Positions 1 through 9,356 of a stretch of DNA of 64,000 nt are shown one piece after another. The notes below the pieces were generated by a model. That model ran no database searches. It had not been told where the DNA came from and saw only the letters and a list, made by a program, of their open reading frames with translations. The stretch is from Shewanella maritima (GTDB taxonomy: Bacteria; Pseudomonadota; Gammaproteobacteria; Enterobacterales; Shewanellaceae), in assembly GCF_004295345.1 (NCBI RefSeq), contig NZ_CP036200.1:4155501-4219500 (forward strand), written 5' to 3'. Every line of letters starts with the position of its first letter. Positions within the stretch are counted from its first letter, which is position 1. The translations under genes and the position numbers were made by a program.

Positions 1-559
1 CGTGAAAACGGTTTCGAGCAAGCAGGTTTTCAACTGTACTTACTCGATGTTGAATGCTGTTTTGTCAGAGTCTCAAATTGACCTTATTCCGCTGCGACAC
101 GAAATGACTGAAATGTGCATCGTCGATGTACCAGATGAATTGAAGAACCTTGGGATCACAGTGATGTGTGGCCCATTCTTCTCCATTATGCCTTTCCCCG
201 CGAGACAGCGGCATTCACTTAGTCATGTTCGTTACACGCCGCACTATGAATGGGATGACAGCAATGACAGTGCATACTTAAATGCACACAAAATAGCGGT
301 GGAAAATGTAAGAAAAACCGCGTTTAGAAAGATGAAGCTTGATGCTAGAAGGTATATCCCTATTTTAGACGATATCACTTATGAGGATTCTTTGTGGGAG
401 GTTAAGACTATTCTCCCTCGAAGTGGCACGGACGACTCTAGACCGATTTTGTTCAAAGCGAATTATGGCTTAGAAGGTTTCCACTGCGTGATGGGTGGGA
501 AAATTGATAACGTATATGACGTTGTGCAAACAATTACCGAATTAGGATTAAACGAGTGA
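1..559 (+). CDS. FAD-dependent oxidoreductase (DAO-like), C-terminal part, cut by window start
   Basis: The reading frame is open from the window edge, so only the last ~185 residues are visible and the true start lies upstream. The C-terminal segment GLEGFHCVMGGKIDNVYD and the earlier SLSHVRYTPHYEW resemble the end of D-amino-acid-oxidase-like FAD oxidoreductases found in surface polysaccharide clusters; the nucleotide-binding N-terminus is outside the window. It is translationally coupled to the glycosyltransferase downstream (TGATG overlap), so it probably acts in the same glycan pathway. The family call is moderate; the substrate cannot be inferred. Confidence 0.55.
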   Translation, partial: VKTVSSKQVFNCTYSMLNAVLSESQIDLIPLRHEMTEMCIVDVPDELKNLGITVMCGPFFSIMPFPARQRHSLSHVRYTPHYEWDDSNDSAYLNAHKIAVENVRKTAFRKMKLDARRYIPILDDITYEDSLWEVKTILPRSGTDDSRPILFKANYGLEGFHCVMGGKIDNVYDVVQTITELGLNE

Positions 560-1563
560 TGAAGAGTGATACTTTTGTCTCTGTTGTGTTGGTTGTAAAT
601 AATCAAACAAGTAAGTTGATGGCATTCATCGAAAAATTGTCACCATATTTAGAAAACAACCTCAATGACTATGAAATAGTCATTATCGACCAGCATTCTA
701 CGGATGGTATGGAAGCTGAGTTGTCTAAGTCGCTTACAACTTATCAATCGATAAGGCACATTCGTTTGGCACAGGAAGAGCCTGTCGATGTGGCGCTTGC
801 AGCTGGACTTGAAAACGCGATTGGCGATTTTGTTATCAACTTAAATGTTGAATCAGACGCCGTTGATATTATTTTGCCATTGATAGAAAGTGGCCTGTCA
901 GGACACGACATTATTGTATGTACATCTAACAAGGTGACATCTCCACTGTATAAAGTCGTAAGACGTCTATCTCGTCGTTTGCTTAAATCTATTGGCTATA
1001 CCTTGCCACACAATAGCACTGGTACCTTTTGTTTCAGTCGCCGAGCGGTCAATGCAATTACCGAGTCAGGCAGGTTTTATTGCAAGCTGCATATGCGAAT
1101 GGCCAATGTGGGTTATAAGCTTCACTCATTCGATGCGACCAAGTATTTATACAGTTTTAGTAAGAAAAGCCTTATTAGTGGCGTAACAGAAACGCTTCAC
1201 CATATGGTGTTTAACTCAACTAAGCCTCTTCGCTGGATGAGCTTTTTGGGCGTGATGGGCAGTATGCTGGCGATGATATATTCAGTTTACAGTTTACTCG
1301 TTCACTTGGTTAACGACACGGTTGCTTCAGGGTGGACGACAACGATTCTATTTATGTCTACGCTGTTTGCCATTTTGTTCACCATGCTGTCGTTCTTTGG
1401 TGAGTATCTTGCTCGACTACTTAGCGATCGCAGTGAACATAAAGAATATAACGTGGTGTATGAGCGTAATAGCTCGGTGATGCTGAATGAGAATAGAAGC
1501 AATGTCTTGTTTACATCAACAAATAACGAAATAAACAATAGTCAAACAGGAAGAAACAAATGA
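559..1563 (+). CDS. Glycosyltransferase family 2 with C-terminal membrane helices (GtrB/DPM-like)
   Basis: The N-terminal ~220 residues are a GT-A type GT2 fold: VSVVLVVNNQ at the start, the acidic motif IDQHSTDG near residue 50 and a nucleotide-sugar site region around residue 90-100. Two hydrophobic helices at about residues 225-250 and 262-285 anchor it in the inner membrane, as in undecaprenyl-phosphate glycosyltransferases of the GtrB type. GTG at 556 and ATG at 559 are both possible starts; ATG 559 overlaps the upstream stop (TGATG). It ends in an ATGA overlap with the next gene, so the four genes form one operon. The donor sugar is unknown. Confidence 0.75.
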   Translation: MKSDTFVSVVLVVNNQTSKLMAFIEKLSPYLENNLNDYEIVIIDQHSTDGMEAELSKSLTTYQSIRHIRLAQEEPVDVALAAGLENAIGDFVINLNVESDAVDIILPLIESGLSGHDIIVCTSNKVTSPLYKVVRRLSRRLLKSIGYTLPHNSTGTFCFSRRAVNAITESGRFYCKLHMRMANVGYKLHSFDATKYLYSFSKKSLISGVTETLHHMVFNSTKPLRWMSFLGVMGSMLAMIYSVYSLLVHLVNDTVASGWTTTILFMSTLFAILFTMLSFFGEYLARLLSDRSEHKEYNVVYERNSSVMLNENRSNVLFTSTNNEINNSQTGRNK

Positions 1564-2348
1564 GTGTGATTTCAGAGCATCACGAAATCCCTAATTATGA
1601 GGAAGTTTTTACGTCAGCCAAGCAGCATGACTATTGTGTCGCCATATTCGTCATTAACGAGGGTGAAAAATTACGCAAGCAGTTAGAAAGAATGAACGAC
1701 TGCAATCTCAATGTAGACATTGTGATATCTGATGGTGGAAGCACTGATGGTTCAACCAATGTAGACAGCTTGCAAGCATTGAATGTAAACACCTTACTGG
1801 TAAAAAAAGATGTGGGCAAACTGGGTAGTCAAATGAGAATCGCGTTTTCTTGGGCGATGAATAAAGGCTATAAAGGTGTGGTTGTTATTGACGGTAACAA
1901 CAAGGATAGCGTTGAGAGTATTAATGATTTTGTGGTTAAGCTGGAAGAGGGCTACGATCACATCCAAGGGTCACGCTTTATCCCTGGTGGCAAGGCAATT
2001 AACACTCCCGTATCTAGGCTTCTAGGGTTAAAGCTGCTGCATGTGCCAATGATTAGGATGGCGTCTGGCTTTAAATATACTGATACCACAAATGGTTTTC
2101 GTGCCTATAGCCGTAAGTTATTGCTAGATGACAATATGGCGGTGTTTAGAGATGTATTCACTAGCTACGAATACCATTACTATCTGGCAATTGAAGCGGC
2201 AAAACAAGGTTTTAAGTGTATTGAAATCCCAGTCACAAGGGCATATCCGAAAGGTAAAGTCCCGACTAAAATCTCTCCCATTAAAGGTAACTTAGGCGTT
2301 ATTGCTACCCTGTTTAAGGTGTGCTTTAGAGGTTTTAATGTTAAGTAA
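1560..2348 (+). CDS. Glycosyltransferase family 2 (dolichol-phosphate-mannose-synthase-like)
   Basis: This 262-residue soluble GT2 enzyme carries the ISDGGSTDGS motif near residue 60 (the usual D-x-S-x-D nucleotide-sugar motif), VVIDGNNKDS near residue 103 and the acceptor-side segment DTTNGFRAYSR near residue 175, a pattern common in GT2 enzymes that load lipid carriers. It has no membrane helix, unlike its upstream neighbour. The ATG overlaps the upstream stop by four bases (ATGA), and its own stop is overlapped by the start of the next gene, which indicates translational coupling in a glycan operon. The transferred sugar cannot be read from the sequence. Confidence 0.8.
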   Translation: MSVISEHHEIPNYEEVFTSAKQHDYCVAIFVINEGEKLRKQLERMNDCNLNVDIVISDGGSTDGSTNVDSLQALNVNTLLVKKDVGKLGSQMRIAFSWAMNKGYKGVVVIDGNNKDSVESINDFVVKLEEGYDHIQGSRFIPGGKAINTPVSRLLGLKLLHVPMIRMASGFKYTDTTNGFRAYSRKLLLDDNMAVFRDVFTSYEYHYYLAIEAAKQGFKCIEIPVTRAYPKGKVPTKISPIKGNLGVIATLFKVCFRGFNVK

Positions 2349-3747
2349 GCAACAATTCGTGGGCTTAGCATCGCAAGCACAGGCAAAGCATATACACTTT
2401 GCCTTTTTCGCTTTCTGCTTGATTATGTTGTTGGCGCTGTATTTGCTGCCAGGATACTGGTATTCACCTGACAGCTTCTCTTATTATGAGTTGTCCAAAA
2501 CCTTTTTTGGTGATGTTGGCTTTTATGAGCCAAATACGATTAGAAGCTATTTTAATTTAGAGCAATCAGCGGCGTTCCCACTGCTTTATCCACTCTTGTT
2601 GGCTAGCTTGAACTTTCTGTTTTTTGACAGTTACTTAAGTGCGCCTTATTACAACGTCATTCTCACCTGTATATCTTACTTTTTGTTGATAAAAGTATCA
2701 TCTCAATATACGGAGAATAAGTTCTTATCTGCAGCATTTGCGTTAGGTGTGACCTTGTTTCCTGGCTATGTCGACGAAGTATTAAGTGGCAGAAGTATTC
2801 CATTGAGTATGGTGCTGTTTTTGTCATTTATTGTGTTATTTCAAAGTCGAAAGTTTAGTTTTGCCGCTTTGTTGTTGGGACTATGCTGTCTAGTTAGGTT
2901 TGATATGTTGGCGTTAGGGCTATTTGTTTCGCTGTATTTTTCATATCAATCTAGAAGTGCTTTGCCGACATTGTGCTTTGTTTTAGGACTAACGCCCTGG
3001 ATGGCATACAGCCTCACGTATTTCGATAGTATCTGGGTATCTGATAACTCATGGGTTGTAAAGTCCTCGGTGCATGCCTATGTAACTGATTTTCCTGCTA
3101 GCGCAACATACACAGTGTTTAATGACACGATGACTTGGTTGCAAAAGGTCACGCTAAATTACTTGAAAGGTAACTTGTACTTTTTACGTGCTTTTTTGGG
3201 TAACTTTGTTTTGCTGTACCTGTTGGTTTTATTTATTAAGCATAAGCAATATTCGAGGCTCAGTACCAAAGAGGGCATATTTTACTTCCTGCTAATTAAC
3301 GCCTCTTTAGCGCCATTTTTTCTGTCTGGATATTTCGACAGCAGATACTTTTACCTACCAATATTAATGCTTGGGTTGTTATTTTTGCACAAGGGTATTG
3401 ATCAAAAAGTGACTAAATCAACGGTTGCCTTGATGGTGGTGTTAGTGATGGTGCTACCACTTTCCAAGATCACTAAAGGGCTGGGTAATTATGCAGAAAA
3501 TACCACTAAGCTGGAGCTGAGATTAAGCGATATAGCGCATGTTAGCGCGATGCATCAAGGTGAACTAGATGTCACTTATTTTATCAAAGAGCGAGACGAT
3601 GGTTTGACCGTTGCACCTATGTACGGTGCACTGACCGGTAACAAGGTTGCGTTAATCCCAGGGAATCTTGAGACGGTTAATCGACAACAACTCGATAGTT
3701 ATCTTGGTAAAAATAAGCATGTTAGTTTAGAGGATTTGAATCACTAA
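2338..3747 (+). CDS. Polytopic inner-membrane protein, probable GT-C (GT39/ArnT-like) glycosyltransferase
   Basis: About 469 residues with roughly ten hydrophobic helices and a short soluble C-terminal tail. The first loop after helix 1 contains YWYSPDSFSYYELSK, like the acidic first-loop motif of GT-C transferases that use polyprenyl-phosphate sugars. I chose ATG 2338, preceded by AGAGG at 2328-2332, over an in-frame start 36 bases earlier that would lie deep in the upstream gene. The remaining overlap is 11 bp. It is the last gene of the operon and is followed by a strong terminator. An exporter or other membrane protein remains possible. Confidence 0.55.
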   Translation: MLSKQQFVGLASQAQAKHIHFAFFAFCLIMLLALYLLPGYWYSPDSFSYYELSKTFFGDVGFYEPNTIRSYFNLEQSAAFPLLYPLLLASLNFLFFDSYLSAPYYNVILTCISYFLLIKVSSQYTENKFLSAAFALGVTLFPGYVDEVLSGRSIPLSMVLFLSFIVLFQSRKFSFAALLLGLCCLVRFDMLALGLFVSLYFSYQSRSALPTLCFVLGLTPWMAYSLTYFDSIWVSDNSWVVKSSVHAYVTDFPASATYTVFNDTMTWLQKVTLNYLKGNLYFLRAFLGNFVLLYLLVLFIKHKQYSRLSTKEGIFYFLLINASLAPFFLSGYFDSRYFYLPILMLGLLFLHKGIDQKVTKSTVALMVVLVMVLPLSKITKGLGNYAENTTKLELRLSDIAHVSAMHQGELDVTYFIKERDDGLTVAPMYGALTGNKVALIPGNLETVNRQQLDSYLGKNKHVSLEDLNH

Positions 3748-3797
3748 GCGCATTATTGAAGCTTTATATAGTCAATACGGTTCGATTTGAACTTAAC

Positions 3798-3828
3798 AAA
3801 AGCAGCTCTTATTAGGAGCTGCTTTTTT
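3798..3828 (+). terminator. Rho-independent terminator of the glycan operon
   Basis: An inverted repeat (AAAAGCAGCTC / GAGCTGCTTTTTT) with a 6-nt loop ends in a T tract, about 50 bases after the last glycan gene. Confidence 0.85.
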
Positions 3829-4050
3829 GTACCAGAGTAGTTGGCCTAGGGTGTTGTGGTAGTGATTTTGCTGAATTTTTAATCTAGCTCAAAGACTTGA
3901 TATGTTTATATTGTTAATTTCATCTGATAACGCTAGTTTAGCTATATCTAATTGATTTGATGGTAATTAGGCTTGCGTGACCGTCAGCTTGTTACATGAG
4001 TCTATTCTAAGAGTCATGGTCGTTGTCACTGTGTTTAAAAGGAAGTTGGT

Positions 4051-4446
4051 ATGTACAAAACAATCTTATGTGCTGTAGAAGTTGGCGAAGAAGGCGATGC
4101 GGTGATCGCAAAAGCGAAACAGCTTGCCGAAAAATTTGATAGCGAGCTTATTTTGATCAGCGTACTGCCTTACAGTTTTTTGCCCAAGGACTACCAAAAA
4201 GAACTTGAAGATAAAGCAATCCCTGAGTTTGAAGCATTTGCGTTAAAGCATGATGTTGTGAGTAAAAAAAGCATATTGAAAGTGGGTAAGCCTTACGTGG
4301 TGATTTGCGATCAAGCTAACTACATTAATGCTGATCTAATTGTCTTAGGTACACATTCCAAGTCAGGCATTAGCTCATTATTAGGCTCAACGGCTACAGG
4401 TGTCAGCAATCAAGCCCATTGTGATGTGTCATTGGTTAGGATCTAA
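4051..4446 (+). CDS. Universal stress protein, UspA family
   Basis: A single Usp domain of 131 residues. It opens with the beta strand MYKTILCAVEVGEEG and ends with the nucleotide-binding signature GTHSKSGISSLLGSTATGVS, which fits the G-x2-G-x9-G-(S/T) pattern of ATP-binding Usp proteins. An SD sequence AAAAGGAAG (4037-4045) precedes the ATG. It stands alone behind a ~300-bp upstream region (3748-4050) that holds only the upstream terminator and AT-rich DNA in which I recognised no operator. Role by family: cytoplasmic stress survival; the precise function is unknown. Confidence 0.88.
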   Translation: MYKTILCAVEVGEEGDAVIAKAKQLAEKFDSELILISVLPYSFLPKDYQKELEDKAIPEFEAFALKHDVVSKKSILKVGKPYVVICDQANYINADLIVLGTHSKSGISSLLGSTATGVSNQAHCDVSLVRI

Positions 4447-4510
4447 GGTTGTTCGCTATCTGCTTCTCACGATGATATCTCGTTGAAGCAGTCATTCATT
4501 AAGGGAACTA

Positions 4511-5668
4511 ATGAAGTTATTTAAATCAACCGCTAAATATCAGCAGGCGTTTACATCAAAGCATAATGATGTCACAGCGTTTCATGCCGCGCCCATTGAC
4601 ATCAGCTTGATGGATTATGCTGAGATGTTTTGGTTTAAATTACCTGCGCTGGTGTTTGGTAGAACTTATTACCGTTTGCAGCGTCATTTTGATAAAGGAC
4701 CGTCGAAAGATCTTGATGCTGACAGCTTATATCAGTTGATCGCAACTACAGGGCTTGCAAGATATGTGAGAGGTGATGAGTTAGATCTCGCTTATTTTGC
4801 CAATATCAATATGCCGAGCGCATTGATAAAACTTGATCATAAGTCCCATAGAGCTATGCCTGTCGCGGCTGATAATGAGAGTGAAGCGCAAACTATGGAT
4901 AGGGCTCAGCGGGCGTGTTTTTTAGCTGTGCCAATTCACTATCATTCGTTTGTGCATTTTCACGCTCCTACAGCTATGGCGGTTTATGCTGCAACCCTGC
5001 CTAAAAGTCACTTTAAACACTTCTTGCAACGCCATAGCCGTTACACCTTGGTTTATAACAATGGTGGTATTGATTTGGCTAGCTCTAGCTATATGTGTCA
5101 AACCTTGTTGCCTGATTATACCAATCACAGGGCGAGTGATTCGATTTTGGCTCGGGTGCAGCAATATTGGAATATTACAAAACAAACCAAGCCAGAATTA
5201 CCTTTGGCAAGGGAGATTGCTAACCCTGAAAACTTTGTAATGGACTGGCATGTTGAAGCGAAAGGTGGATTGCCATTTGAGCAAAAAATTCGCCGTTTTT
5301 ACGGACCTATTCGAGACTATGTGCTTAAACAAAACTTCAGTGAGCAAGAGTTACAAGCTTTTTCTGATTGGTTTAGCGAGCATATTTATCCTATTCCTGA
5401 AGAGTTAAGAGCTACAGCTGTGCCGCTAACTTATCTAGTTTGGAGTAATTCAGTGGTGCACTCACTCGAGCATGCTGAATATTACAAATGGAAAGCCTAT
5501 GCACGTTATGGCTCGCAGTCTCATGACGAGTCTTGGTATCGTTATTTTATGAATGCGTTCACTAAGCCCTATGGTTCGTATTTTCGCGATGAGAAGTTAC
5601 AGCGATATGTACCTGAGATTAAGGGCATCGAAGGCGCTGGTGACTGCTACGTCTCAATTCAGTTTTGA
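4511..5668 (+). CDS. Divergent, compact lipoxygenase-like protein
   Basis: A 385-residue cytoplasmic protein with no signal peptide. Two parts resemble the catalytic domain of lipoxygenases. A histidine-rich helix (H143, H145, H149, H151) is followed by HFKHFLQRHSRYTL, comparable to the HP-x-YKLL-x-PH-x-R segment. A second segment VWSNSVVHSLEHAEYY (H317, H321) parallels the W-x2-S-x2-H-x3-(N/H)-x3-Y helix that supplies two iron ligands. Differences: classical enzymes are 550-900 residues, the first two ligands normally follow H-x4-H, and the chain should end in Ile, whereas this one ends SIQF. SD AAGGGA lies at about 4501. It sits 64 bp after the usp gene. The fold assignment is my inference from motif similarity; activity is uncertain. 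Confidence 0.42.
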   Translation: MKLFKSTAKYQQAFTSKHNDVTAFHAAPIDISLMDYAEMFWFKLPALVFGRTYYRLQRHFDKGPSKDLDADSLYQLIATTGLARYVRGDELDLAYFANINMPSALIKLDHKSHRAMPVAADNESEAQTMDRAQRACFLAVPIHYHSFVHFHAPTAMAVYAATLPKSHFKHFLQRHSRYTLVYNNGGIDLASSSYMCQTLLPDYTNHRASDSILARVQQYWNITKQTKPELPLAREIANPENFVMDWHVEAKGGLPFEQKIRRFYGPIRDYVLKQNFSEQELQAFSDWFSEHIYPIPEELRATAVPLTYLVWSNSVVHSLEHAEYYKWKAYARYGSQSHDESWYRYFMNAFTKPYGSYFRDEKLQRYVPEIKGIEGAGDCYVSIQF

Positions 5669-5821
5669 TTTGTGACTAGCTTGCATTAACTCGCTCGTAC
5701 TCTTCGAACAACGCCACAAACACTCCTATTTATCTGCATTATCTCTACACACTCCTTGCACAATTAGTCGATAACCTAGCTCTTAGTGAATAGTCAGTTT
5801 GAGTTAAAGCGGGAGTAGGGC

Positions 5822-7216
5822 ATGACACGAATTATCCCTTTGAGTGGTTTAGCCTTTGTTGTAGCCAGTTTAATGTTGTCAGGCTGTGGACTGGATGAGA
5901 TTTATGCCAGCTCAGATGATGACGGCAGCAGTGATGACACCATTACCAGTGCAAATTATGCCATCGTCGATACTGAGCAAATCGCTTGTTACGACAACCT
6001 CGTCGATATTATCTGCCCAAGCGCTGGCAACAACTTTTACGGTCAAGATGCGCAGTTAAGCCGAAATAGCCAAAGTTATACTGACAACGGCGATAGCACA
6101 GTGACAGATGATGTGACCAATATTATGTGGACCCAAAGCACTGACACCAATGGCGATGGCAGCATTGATATTTACGATAAGTTATCATCAGATGACGCCA
6201 CAAGTTACTGTAGTAATCTGACCTTAGCTGGCTATTCAGACTGGCAACTACCTAACATCAAACAGCTGTATTCGTTGATGAATTTTCAGGGCACAGACCC
6301 AACCTCGGATGATCAAACCTACCTTAAAGCCTTTATTGACCAAACCGTATTTGATTTCTCCTATGGTGACACCGCCAATTCAGAGCGCTTGATTGATGCT
6401 CAGTACGCTAGCACGACCAGCTACGTGAGTGCTGAGGCAGGGGACTTGTTATTTGGGGTTAACTTTGCCGATGGACGTATCAAAGGCTATGAGCAGCTTA
6501 TGTTTGGGCAAGTGAAGACTTATTACGTGATGTGCATGCGTGCTAACACTGGCTATGGCGAAAATGATTTTATTGATAACGGTGACGGCACGGTGACTGA
6601 CAATTCGACCCATTTGATGTGGATGCAAGCCGACAGTGGCAATGGCTATACCAGTGGTTTCAATTACAAAACAGGTTTGGATTTTGTGCAATCAGATAGC
6701 GGTGATTTTATTGCGCTTGCTGATGATGCTGAGCTTAAAGGTGCAATGACTTGGCAAGATGCCTTGGATTACGCTGAGCAAATGAATAATGAAGGGCACC
6801 TAGGCTATAACGACTGGCGCTTGCCTAATGTGAAAGAACTGCACAGTTTGGTTGATTACTCGCGCTCGCCTGCCACCGATTCCAGCGCAGCCATTGACCC
6901 TGTTTTTACTAGTATCATGATATTCAACGAAAATGGTGAAGCCGATTACGGCTTTTATTGGAGCAATACTACACACGCAACCAATGGCAGTTTTTATGAC
7001 GACGGCTTTTACGGCAGAGCCGGGGCATATATCGCATTTGGTCGAGCGCTGGGTTATAACGCAAATCAAGCTGAATGGGTTGATGTTCATGGCGCGGGAG
7101 CGCAGCGGAGTGATTTAAAGCAATGGGATGGTGAGGATTATAGTTTAGGTTTTGGCCCGCAAAATGACGCAATTCGAATTTATCATTATGTCAGGCTAGT
7201 GAGAGATGCTAGCTAG
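5822..7216 (+). CDS. Secreted lipoprotein with two DUF1566 domains
   Basis: The N-terminus is a lipoprotein signal with lipobox LSGC (Cys22), followed by a short Asp/Ser-rich linker. The mature part contains two copies of the DUF1566 (Lcl C-terminal) pattern: NGDSTVTDDVTNIMW with GYSDWQLPNIKQLYSL, and NGDGTVTDNSTHLMW with GYNDWRLPNVKELHSL. This duplication accounts for the 464 residues. The family is widespread in marine Gammaproteobacteria and often surface exposed; its function is not established. SD GGGAG precedes the ATG. It is monocistronic, with a possible hairpin shared with the convergent HU gene downstream. Confidence 0.8.
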   Translation: MTRIIPLSGLAFVVASLMLSGCGLDEIYASSDDDGSSDDTITSANYAIVDTEQIACYDNLVDIICPSAGNNFYGQDAQLSRNSQSYTDNGDSTVTDDVTNIMWTQSTDTNGDGSIDIYDKLSSDDATSYCSNLTLAGYSDWQLPNIKQLYSLMNFQGTDPTSDDQTYLKAFIDQTVFDFSYGDTANSERLIDAQYASTTSYVSAEAGDLLFGVNFADGRIKGYEQLMFGQVKTYYVMCMRANTGYGENDFIDNGDGTVTDNSTHLMWMQADSGNGYTSGFNYKTGLDFVQSDSGDFIALADDAELKGAMTWQDALDYAEQMNNEGHLGYNDWRLPNVKELHSLVDYSRSPATDSSAAIDPVFTSIMIFNENGEADYGFYWSNTTHATNGSFYDDGFYGRAGAYIAFGRALGYNANQAEWVDVHGAGAQRSDLKQWDGEDYSLGFGPQNDAIRIYHYVRLVRDAS

Positions 7217-7238
7217 CGGTCGGCCCAGTGGATTTTGA

Positions 7239-7270
7239 TAGACCCTAATGGTGATAATCAATAGGGTCTA
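7239..7270. terminator. Possible bidirectional terminator hairpin
   Basis: TAGACCCTA (7239-7247) pairs perfectly with TAGGGTCTA (7262-7270) between two convergent genes. There is no clear T tract on either strand, so terminator function is only inferred from position. Confidence 0.4.
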
Positions 7271-7295
7271 TATAGCTAAGTGCAAAGCGTATTGG

Positions 7296-7571
7296 TTAGC
7301 TGTTCACTTGTTCCTTTAGCTTTGGCGCAGGTTTGAAGCTTGGTTGGTTAAAACCATCAATTTCGATGCTCTCGCCAGTTTGCGGGTTACGTCCTTGCTT
7401 GGCAAGGTGATATCTCAATTCAAAGGTGCCAAACTGAGGTACATATACTTTTTCGCCTTCGGTTAAGGCTTGATGAATAGTCGCTAGGATCTGTTCTAAC
7501 TGAGGTTTTGTTTGGGCATGGGAGATTGCCATCTTGGCTGCCATACGCTCAATGAGCTGTTTCTTATTCAT
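7296..7571 (-). CDS. HU/IHF-family DNA-binding protein
   Basis: A 91-residue protein with the HU fold: N-terminal helices MNKKQLIERMAAKM, then the strand segment YVPQFGTFELRYHLAKQGRNPQTGE, whose G-x-F-x(4,5)-R and GRNPQTGE match the HU beta arm, and the arm end FKPAPKLKEQV. It diverges from HupA/HupB in the body of the protein, so it is a paralogue rather than the main HU. Role by family: DNA bending and nucleoid organisation as a dimer. It is transcribed towards the DUF1566 gene; 237 bp separate its start from the divergent L,D-transpeptidase gene. Confidence 0.88.
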   Translation of the reverse strand: MNKKQLIERMAAKMAISHAQTKPQLEQILATIHQALTEGEKVYVPQFGTFELRYHLAKQGRNPQTGESIEIDGFNQPSFKPAPKLKEQVNS

Positions 7572-7808
7572 TCGCGGCTACTTCAACACCTGTGCTTAAA
7601 ACATGAGGTCGGTCTTTATAGCAGCCATTGCGAATCAAACCTAGTTAATTAGCGTTTATTAACCTGACAGCTGGCGCGTATGCTGTTTTTTGCGGCGAAT
7701 TGACTATATAAAAAATTTTTTTGGCCTCATCTCCCTAAAAGGTATGAAGTTTTTCGCGAGTAAACGAACTGTCATAATATTCGCCAAAATCTTTGCCATA
7801 CTTTAAGT

Positions 7809-9356
7809 ATGAAGAGATTTGTTGTTTCATTATTTACAGCGTTTTCGTTCGGCCTTACGTCCTTTTGTGTCAGGTTATACCCCCGCTCAAATCTTCAAAG
7901 TCAATTGGTTGCTAATAGGTTGATTGCTCAAGTGAATGCTAGGGCATCTGGGCTAAAATGCGCCTTAACGGTTTTGTTCGCGGCCTTAGCGATTGGCTTA
8001 GGTTTCGCTTCGTCAGTTAATGCGCAGTCATTAAGCGAGCGTAGCTTGACGCAACATGTGCAATTACTGCAGCTAGCATACCCAAGCGCCAGGCGCGCGC
8101 ATTATCTTGATATACTTCAAGGTCAGTCCTATGCCGATAAGCTTGAGTTTCAAGATGAGATTATTAACGACATAGTGAGTTTTTGGTCTGAGCGTCAGGT
8201 GAGCCTGCCTTATCATCAGCTTAATTTTCATCATGTGCCGTCAACTCAGGTTATCGCCATGGCAGTTGAGCCGCAGGTAGAAGATTATCTCGCCGTGCAA
8301 AACGCAATTCGTAAACTATTGTGGCTACAACAACAGTCTAGTTGGGCAGCAATTGAGCCAGGTGGATTGCTTAGGCAAGGAGATAGCCATAAAACCATCA
8401 AGGCGATTACTCAAAGGCTGCAATTGTTGGGTGACTTAGTTACTGAGATAGAAGCTGAGTCTGTTTACAGCACAGAGTTGATGCTTGGCGTGCAGCAATT
8501 TCAAGCGCGCCACGGTTTGAAAACAGATGGGGTGATTGGCCCTAAAACCTTGTACTGGCTCAATCGAACGCCTTATCAAAAGGCGCAGCTTCTTGCACAA
8601 AGCTTTATAGAAAAAACTATTTACCTTGCCAGCATTGGTGATAGATATTTACTGGTCAATATTCCTGCTTATAAGCTACACCTAGTTGATAACAACCAGC
8701 TAGTGCTAACTTCAAGAGTCATTGTGGGTAAAGCCTACCGACAAACGCCTGTATTTCAGGGTGAGATTTCTAATATAGTCATTAATCCGACCTGGACAGT
8801 GCCGCGAAAACTACTGCGCCGTGATTTATTGCCAAAAATCAGAAAAGACGGCAATTATGTGGTTGATGAGCAGTTCGATGTTTACGATTACTCAGGCAAC
8901 CGAGTTGCTAAAGAAGCTGAGCAGTGGCAACAGGAGGCCTCTGGGCGTTTTCCTTATCGATTAGTGCAGCGCCCCGGTAAACACAATGCGCTGGGACGTT
9001 ATAAAATCCACTTTCAAAATGATCTAAACGTGTATCTACATGATACGCCAACACCTGAGTTGTTTAATGAGCCTCAACGCGCGTTATCATCAGGTTGTGT
9101 GCGGGTTGAGTCGATACAAGAGCTTGCCAATTGGTTTGCTGATAACCTGGTTGAAGACCAACGCACCTGGCAGCGGTTACAGTCAGATTATGAGACTACT
9201 CAATGGTTCTCGCTCAAACAAAAACTACCAGTCCATTTTGTTTATTGGCCAGCCTGGGTTAATGACCAGCAAGTGGTGCAATATCGCGATGACATCTATC
9301 GTAAGCTGGTGACGCCTGTACCCACAAAAATTGCACAAAATAGCCTTGCGCGCTAA
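7809..9356 (+). CDS. L,D-transpeptidase (YcbB/LdtD-like), periplasmic
   Basis: A 515-residue exported enzyme. Two hydrophobic stretches lie at the N-terminus (about residues 4-22 and 50-72), the second ending in an AxA-like site (SVNAQS), so the real start could be internal. A peptidoglycan-binding domain (QQFQARHGLKTDGVIGPKTLYWL, shortened here to its DGVIGPKTL core, near residue 240) precedes the YkuD domain with YLHDTPTPELF and the catalytic SSGCVRVES around residue 425. This is the LdtD order with the substrate-capping insert. It makes 3-3 peptidoglycan cross-links. The next gene is ycbK-like, the same neighbourhood as in E. coli. Confidence 0.82.
   Translation: MKRFVVSLFTAFSFGLTSFCVRLYPRSNLQSQLVANRLIAQVNARASGLKCALTVLFAALAIGLGFASSVNAQSLSERSLTQHVQLLQLAYPSARRAHYLDILQGQSYADKLEFQDEIINDIVSFWSERQVSLPYHQLNFHHVPSTQVIAMAVEPQVEDYLAVQNAIRKLLWLQQQSSWAAIEPGGLLRQGDSHKTIKAITQRLQLLGDLVTEIEAESVYSTELMLGVQQFQARHGLKTDGVIGPKTLYWLNRTPYQKAQLLAQSFIEKTIYLASIGDRYLLVNIPAYKLHLVDNNQLVLTSRVIVGKAYRQTPVFQGEISNIVINPTWTVPRKLLRRDLLPKIRKDGNYVVDEQFDVYDYSGNRVAKEAEQWQQEASGRFPYRLVQRPGKHNALGRYKIHFQNDLNVYLHDTPTPELFNEPQRALSSGCVRVESIQELANWFADNLVEDQRTWQRLQSDYETTQWFSLKQKLPVHFVYWPAWVNDQQVVQYRDDIYRKLVTPVPTKIAQNSLAR

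Noticed and set aside
3900..3975. FNR-type box before the usp gene (TTGAT-like stretch)
   Set aside because: The half-sites do not form TTGAT-N4-ATCAA; the resemblance is only to one half.
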